Source: JANPPS01 sp964242575 (lineage in GTDB: Bacteria > Pseudomonadota > Alphaproteobacteria > Acetobacterales > Acetobacteraceae). Taken from it: a DNA stretch of 64,000 bases. Of the stretch, positions 61,024 through 64,000 are shown one piece after another. Below the pieces are notes generated by a model, which did not search any database, had not been told where the DNA came from, and worked only from the letters and a program-made list of their open reading frames with translations. Within the stretch, counting starts at the first letter, position 1. Each line of letters opens with the position of its first letter. The stretch lies in contig CAXTCN010000002.1 of assembly GCA_964242575.1 (NCBI GenBank), forward strand, positions 1-64,000, in the 5' to 3' direction. A program made the translations under genes and the position numbers.

Positions 61024-62196
61024 ATGACCACTGACATCCTGCTGGCCGTCGCCTGCGCGCTGATGGGAGCGTTGGCGCTGATCTTGCTGCTGCGCCGGCC
61101 ACCAGGCGCCGATCAACTCCAGCACATCCGCCTGCTGTCGGAACAGGCGCTGGCCGGCCAACGCGAGGTGGAGCGTGCGGTCTCAGCCGGGCTCGGTGCG
61201 CTGTCCAACGCTGTCGTGCGCGAACAGGGCGAGGCGAGGGCGCTGCTGGAGACCAAGCTGCGCGAGATGAGCGAACAGGCGGCGCTGCGGCTCGGCGACA
61301 TCCAGCGCAGCGTGAACGAACAACTGCACACCGCCGTCGAGAAACAGATGCAGGGCAGCTTCCAGCGCGTCATCGACCAGTTTGCCCAGGTGCAGAAGGC
61401 GATGGGCGACGTGCAGGCCATGACAGCCAGCATCGGCGACCTGAAGCGCATTTTTAGCAACGTGAAGACGCGCGGCGCTTGGGGCGAGATGCACTTGCGC
61501 GCGCTGCTGGAGGACGTGCTGCCGCATGGCGGCTGGGAGGCCAACCGCAAGCTGCGCGAAGACAGCGACGACATCGTCGAGTTCGCGGTGGTGATGCCCA
61601 TGAAGGGCGGCCACCGCCCTCTGCTGGCGATTGACGCCAAGTTCCCCTCCGCCGACTACGACCGCCTGTTGCTCGCGGCCGAGGCGGGGGACGCTGACGC
61701 CGAACGCCTGGCCCGGCGCGGCCTGGAAACGGTGCTGCGCGGCGAGGCGCGCAAGATCGGCTCGAAATACATCAACCCGCCGGTCACGGTCGATTTTGCG
61801 GTCATGTACCTGCCGACCGACGGGCTGTATGTGGAGGCGGCGCGGATGCCGGGCTTGATTGAGGAGATGAACCGCGAGCACCGCGTGCTGGTTATGGGTC
61901 CGAGCCTAGCACCGGCCCTGCTGCGCACGATCCACTTGGGCGTGCTGACCCTTTCGCTCGAACAGAAGGCCGAAGAAATCCAGCGTCTGCTGGGCGCGAC
62001 GCGGACCGAGATGGGGCGGATGGACGAGGTTCTCAGCCGCTTGGCCAAGCAAGCCGGCACGTTCAGCAACACGATCGAAAGCGCCCGGCGCCGCACCCGC
62101 GCCGTTTCCAGGCAGTTGCGCGGCGTCGCAATCCTGGAAGCTGCACAGGCCGACACGCTGTTGGACCTTGACGCTGTGGAGGACGAGGAGACCTAG
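61024..62196 (+). CDS. rmuC: DNA recombination protein RmuC
   Basis: A 390-residue RmuC-family protein. The N-terminus is a membrane anchor (ILLAVACALMGALALILLL), then a long coiled coil (residues ~35-130), then the nuclease-like domain with AWGEMHLRALLEDVLPHGG and LAIDAKFPSADYDRLL (predicted PD-(D/E)xK). It limits inversions at short inverted repeats in E. coli. It ends 8 nt upstream of the terminator of the antisense small unit. Confidence 0.92.
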   Translation: MTTDILLAVACALMGALALILLLRRPPGADQLQHIRLLSEQALAGQREVERAVSAGLGALSNAVVREQGEARALLETKLREMSEQAALRLGDIQRSVNEQLHTAVEKQMQGSFQRVIDQFAQVQKAMGDVQAMTASIGDLKRIFSNVKTRGAWGEMHLRALLEDVLPHGGWEANRKLREDSDDIVEFAVVMPMKGGHRPLLAIDAKFPSADYDRLLLAAEAGDADAERLARRGLETVLRGEARKIGSKYINPPVTVDFAVMYLPTDGLYVEAARMPGLIEEMNREHRVLVMGPSLAPALLRTIHLGVLTLSLEQKAEEIQRLLGATRTEMGRMDEVLSRLAKQAGTFSNTIESARRRTRAVSRQLRGVAILEAAQADTLLDLDAVEDEET

Positions 62197-62206
62197 CCTG
62201 CCTGTA

Positions 62207-62246
62207 GAAAACAAAGAGGCCCCGAGGCATGATCCCCGGAGCCTCT
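62207..62246 (-). terminator. Strong intrinsic terminator of the small minus-strand unit
   Basis: On the minus strand AGAGGCTCCGGGG and CCTCGGGGCCTCT pair over 13 bp (two G-U pairs) around ATCATG, followed by TTTGTTTTC. The plus-strand flank has no T run, so it works on the minus strand. Confidence 0.88.
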
Positions 62247-62282
62247 ACATTGTTCGACGGAAACCCCGCCGGACGATGGCGT

Positions 62283-62360
62283 TCAGCCTGCCGATGCCTC
62301 ATGAGCGAGGGCGGGCGTCCAGGTCACGGCGTAAGTCCGTAGGGTCAAACAATGAGACAC
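62283..62360 (-). CDS. 25-codon ORF with a 16S-complementary ribosome-binding site
   Basis: GTG at 62360 starts MSHCLTLRTYAVTWTPALAH, ending with TGA at 62283. Immediately upstream is GAAAGGAGGTGATCCA (62376-62361), perfectly complementary to the 3' end of 16S rRNA including the bases beyond the core anti-SD. Spacing from GGAGG to GTG is 7 nt. A candidate promoter is TTGCAC near 62421-62416 with a CATCCT/CCTAAT -10 near 62390-62398, weak. The terminator is 37 nt past the stop. The whole unit is about 180 nt. The peptide has no recognised family; the RNA could also act itself. Confidence 0.65.
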   Translation of the reverse strand: MSHCLTLRTYAVTWTPALAHEASAG

Positions 62361-62458
62361 TGGATCACCTCCTTTCAATAAGTTGAGGCATTAGGATGGG
62401 GGTGGACCCGTCCCGGTGCAAGCCTGGATTTGTCAGCCGCGTGCGCCATCTTTTGGGC

Positions 62459-62773
62459 ATGGACAAAACAGTGATCGCCCGGGAGCTTGCTCCTTGGCGC
62501 GACCTCGTGCTGCTATGCAGCAAATGCAGCCGCAAGCTCGATGGCGGCTTCGGCAACAAGGGCAAGCATGACCTCAAGGATGTGCTCAAGGATGCCCTGA
62601 AGGCGGCGGGACGCCGGCGGGAGTTGCGCGTGGTCGAGGTGGACTGCCTCGGCCTTTGCCCCAAGCGCGCCGTTACCGCCATCAGCACCGCCCGGCCCGG
62701 CGAGATGCTGGTGGTGCCGCAAGGCGCCGACGCAGCGGGCGTGCTCAGCGTGCTGGCAGCATCAACGCCGTAG
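62459..62773 (+). CDS. Small thioredoxin-like [2Fe-2S] ferredoxin-like protein
   Basis: A 104-residue protein with four cysteines: C20-S-K-C23 and C63-L-G-L-C67 (DCLGLCPK). The second pair has the thioredoxin-like ferredoxin spacing, but the first pair lacks the usual C-x12-C, so cluster binding is uncertain. A long charged helix KHDLKDVLKDALKAAG lies between. The ATG 62459 is chosen; the frame from 62396 overlaps the small minus-strand unit's promoter. Its 3' end overlaps the convergent ferredoxin by 29 bp. Confidence 0.65.
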   Translation: MDKTVIARELAPWRDLVLLCSKCSRKLDGGFGNKGKHDLKDVLKDALKAAGRRRELRVVEVDCLGLCPKRAVTAISTARPGEMLVVPQGADAAGVLSVLAASTP

Positions 62774-63086
62774 CCCGCCCGCCCTCGATCACATGCCCTC
62801 GCAGCACGGCATCCACGTCCGCCGTGCCGTCCAGCCGGTACCACACGCCCTCGGGGTAGATCACCACGCACGGACCGAGCTCGCACCGGTCCAGGCATCC
62901 GGCTGAGTTCACGCGCAGGTTGGCGATGCCAAGCTCCTTTGCCCGCGCCTTCATGTAATCCCGCAGCGTCTCCGACCCCCGCGCCGCGCAGGAGCCGCGC
63001 TGGTGCCCGTCTGGCCGCCGGTTGGTGCAAACAAAGATATGCGCGTCGAAGTACGGCGCCGGATCGGTCGGGAGCGGCTGGCCCAT
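62745..63086 (-). CDS. Thioredoxin-like [2Fe-2S] ferredoxin
   Basis: A 113-residue protein with the textbook cluster cysteines C20 and C33 (FVCTN...GSC, 12 residues apart) and C64 and C68 (SAGCLDRCELGPC). The typical end VVIYPEGVWYR is present. It probably carries one [2Fe-2S] cluster as an electron carrier. Upstream DUF2141 and glycosyltransferase genes are on the same strand; 8 nt separate it from DUF2141. It overlaps the plus-strand ferredoxin at its 3' end. Confidence 0.88.
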   Translation of the reverse strand: MGQPLPTDPAPYFDAHIFVCTNRRPDGHQRGSCAARGSETLRDYMKARAKELGIANLRVNSAGCLDRCELGPCVVIYPEGVWYRLDGTADVDAVLRGHVIEGGRATALMLPAR

Positions 63087-63094
63087 GATGTGTC

Positions 63095-63559
63095 CTAGTT
63101 GATGAGATAGCGCAGGCGAAGGGTGATGCGCCCGCCGCCGAGAGCGAGCTGGAACGCTGCATTCTGGAACTTCGGCGGCCCGAACCGGAACGGGGCGTTG
63201 TTGCTGAAGCCGATGCCCTCGGTCGGAATGCCGATCAAGTCCCGGTCCACTTCCTCATTGTCGTTTTCGTCAAGGAACGCCTGCACCGCCCAAATGCCTG
63301 GCGCGACGTTCGGGACGATGACCACGGTCTCCCCCGGCTGCGCCTTGGCCGAGGCGTTGAACTCGCAGTCCCCAGTCAGGAACCGCTCCACCGAGCACAC
63401 GCCCACCACGACATGGCCGTGGGCGTTGCGCACGTTGGTGACCACAACTTGCAGTTCGCCCGCATGTGCCCACGCGGGGCACAGCATCATTGCGCCGTAT
63501 AGGCCCGCCCGCGCCAGGTAGCCGGCCGCCCGCGCGCCGCGCGCAACAGCGACGCCCAT
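63095..63559 (-). CDS. DUF2141 family exported protein
   Basis: A 154-residue protein. From ATG 63559 an N-terminal leader with AAGYLARAGLYGAMMLCPAWAHA would export it, the mature protein beginning GELQVVVTNVRNAHGHVVVG, the family hallmark. The C half has VQAFLDENDNEEVDRD and GIPTEGIGFSNNA, also typical. The alternative start ATG 63490 overlaps the upstream stop (ATGA) but leaves a leader of only about 10 residues. The function is unknown. It follows a glycosyltransferase gene. Confidence 0.8.
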   Translation of the reverse strand: MGVAVARGARAAGYLARAGLYGAMMLCPAWAHAGELQVVVTNVRNAHGHVVVGVCSVERFLTGDCEFNASAKAQPGETVVIVPNVAPGIWAVQAFLDENDNEEVDRDLIGIPTEGIGFSNNAPFRFGPPKFQNAAFQLALGGGRITLRLRYLIN

Positions 63560-64000
63560 TGCACCACCAGCACCGCCAGCACCCCTAATGGATGCAGCAG
63601 CGCCGCACCCCACGGCTGCCGGAACCGCGCCGCCAGCACCAGGCGGAACCCAACCGACGCCAGCAACGCCGCTGCCGCTGGCCCGCTCGGCGCCACCAGC
63701 ATCAGCACCGCCGGCAGCACCTGGCCGCCGCCCAGGATCATTGTCCAGACCGGAAGCGCAAACGGCTTCGCCATGCCCTCGGTGGCGTTCTTGCATAGGC
63801 CCTCCCACACTTGCCCGGCATTGGCATACATCCGGCAACGTGCGAACCCGGCCGCGTCGAACAATCCCGTCATCTCGCCGGCGCGCCGGAATGCCCGCGG
63901 CAGGGTCAGCCCGTCATGCAGCGAGGCGCGGATCGCCGCATGGCCGCCAGCCCGGAGATAGGCGTCGCGCCGGGCGATGAACAATTGGCCGCATCCTGCG
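63487..64000 (-). CDS. Family 2 glycosyltransferase, C-terminal part (5' end outside window)
   Basis: About 171 residues at the C-terminal end. The visible part begins CGQLFIARRDAYLRAGGHAA and contains SLHDGLTLPRAFRRAG, typical of GT2 acceptor-site helices. The last ~90 residues carry about three membrane helices (VWTMILGGGQVLPAVLMLV, PLGVLAVLVVQWASLL) that anchor it. Neighbouring DUF2141 suggests a carotenoid- or lipid-glycosylation context but this is inference. Catalytic DxD is outside the window. Confidence 0.8.
   Translation of the reverse strand, partial: AGCGQLFIARRDAYLRAGGHAAIRASLHDGLTLPRAFRRAGEMTGLFDAAGFARCRMYANAGQVWEGLCKNATEGMAKPFALPVWTMILGGGQVLPAVLMLVAPSGPAAAALLASVGFRLVLAARFRQPWGAALLHPLGVLAVLVVQWASLLRAARGRPATWRGRAYTAQ

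Noticed and set aside
62361..62376. Plus-strand TGGATCACCTCCTTTC resembling the end of 16S rRNA
   Set aside because: No 16S gene body lies upstream; it is better explained as the complement of an extended ribosome-binding site on the minus strand.
1..64000. tRNA, rRNA, CRISPR array and riboswitch candidates
   Set aside because: None was recognised: no cloverleaf-like hairpins, regularly spaced repeats or known aptamer cores were seen in the gaps. A covariance-model scan would be decisive.

Overview
The window is a dense, GC-rich stretch of chromosome, almost certainly from an alphaproteobacterium, most likely of the Rhodospirillales/Acetobacteraceae type. Several family markers point this way: a DnaA-like Hda protein, an EipB (DUF1849) envelope protein, a 52-residue aa3-oxidase subunit IV, a Usg protein, type 2 heme A synthase (CtaA), plant/alphaproteobacterial-type glutamate-cysteine ligase, class I lysyl-tRNA synthetase and CIRCE control of groESL. 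Most genes are housekeeping. They sit in short operons whose stops and starts often overlap by 4 nt (ATGA, GTGA, TGATG).

Layout. 1-7.4 kb: a minus-strand operon pgsA-perM-hda-ppk (ppk runs off the left edge) diverges from purM-purN; then come a tiny oxidase subunit IV gene, an MBL-fold hydrolase, a lipoprotein and ndk. 7.4-16.7 kb: an ABC-F ATPase, rnd, aspS, eipB, an SDR, a PEP-CTERM protein, a ROK sugar kinase and a YedK-type SRAP protein. 16.8-23.5 kb: a putrescine/spermidine ABC transporter operon (potF-G-H-I order) followed by two tandem class I aminotransferases and a GNAT gene that seems to start at CTG. 23.5-30.9 kb: a methyltransferase, an ECHDC3-like crotonase, a zinc-free MDR reductase, DinB, an uncharacterised pair, and aroC/fabI diverging from pdxH. 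31-37.6 kb: a universal stress protein, an Arg/Asp-rich secreted protein, a methyltransferase-ubiA pair, gshA, and a large BTAD/TPR regulator. A palindromic MITE-like element lies at 37.7 kb.

37.8-47.2 kb: an SGNH hydrolase, tldD, a PAS histidine kinase, ctaA, a GT2 glycosyltransferase with a TVP38-type membrane protein, usg, a CIRCE-controlled groES-groEL operon, and two tandem cold-shock genes. 47.2-50.7 kb: a YflT-type stress protein, a GT4 glycosyltransferase, and a visibly AT-richer patch with a putative DxD glycosyltransferase that looks horizontally acquired. 50.7-64 kb: a TerB-like protein, a DinG/XPD-type helicase, class I lysS translationally coupled to a shortened MprF-like membrane protein, a MaoC hydratase, glgX, rmuC, two thioredoxin-like ferredoxins in convergent overlap, a DUF2141 protein, and the end of a GT2 glycosyltransferase.

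The most unusual item is at 62.2-62.4 kb. A very compact minus-strand unit there has a ribosome-binding site perfectly complementary to the 3' tail of 16S rRNA, a 25-codon ORF, and a strong intrinsic terminator. Next in interest are the lysS/MprF-like coupling with its shortened synthase domain, two abutting perfect palindromes between fabI and pdxH, and the low-GC glycosyltransferase patch. No tRNA, rRNA, CRISPR array, prophage or intact insertion sequence was recognised. All family assignments come from reading motifs by eye; no database search was possible.
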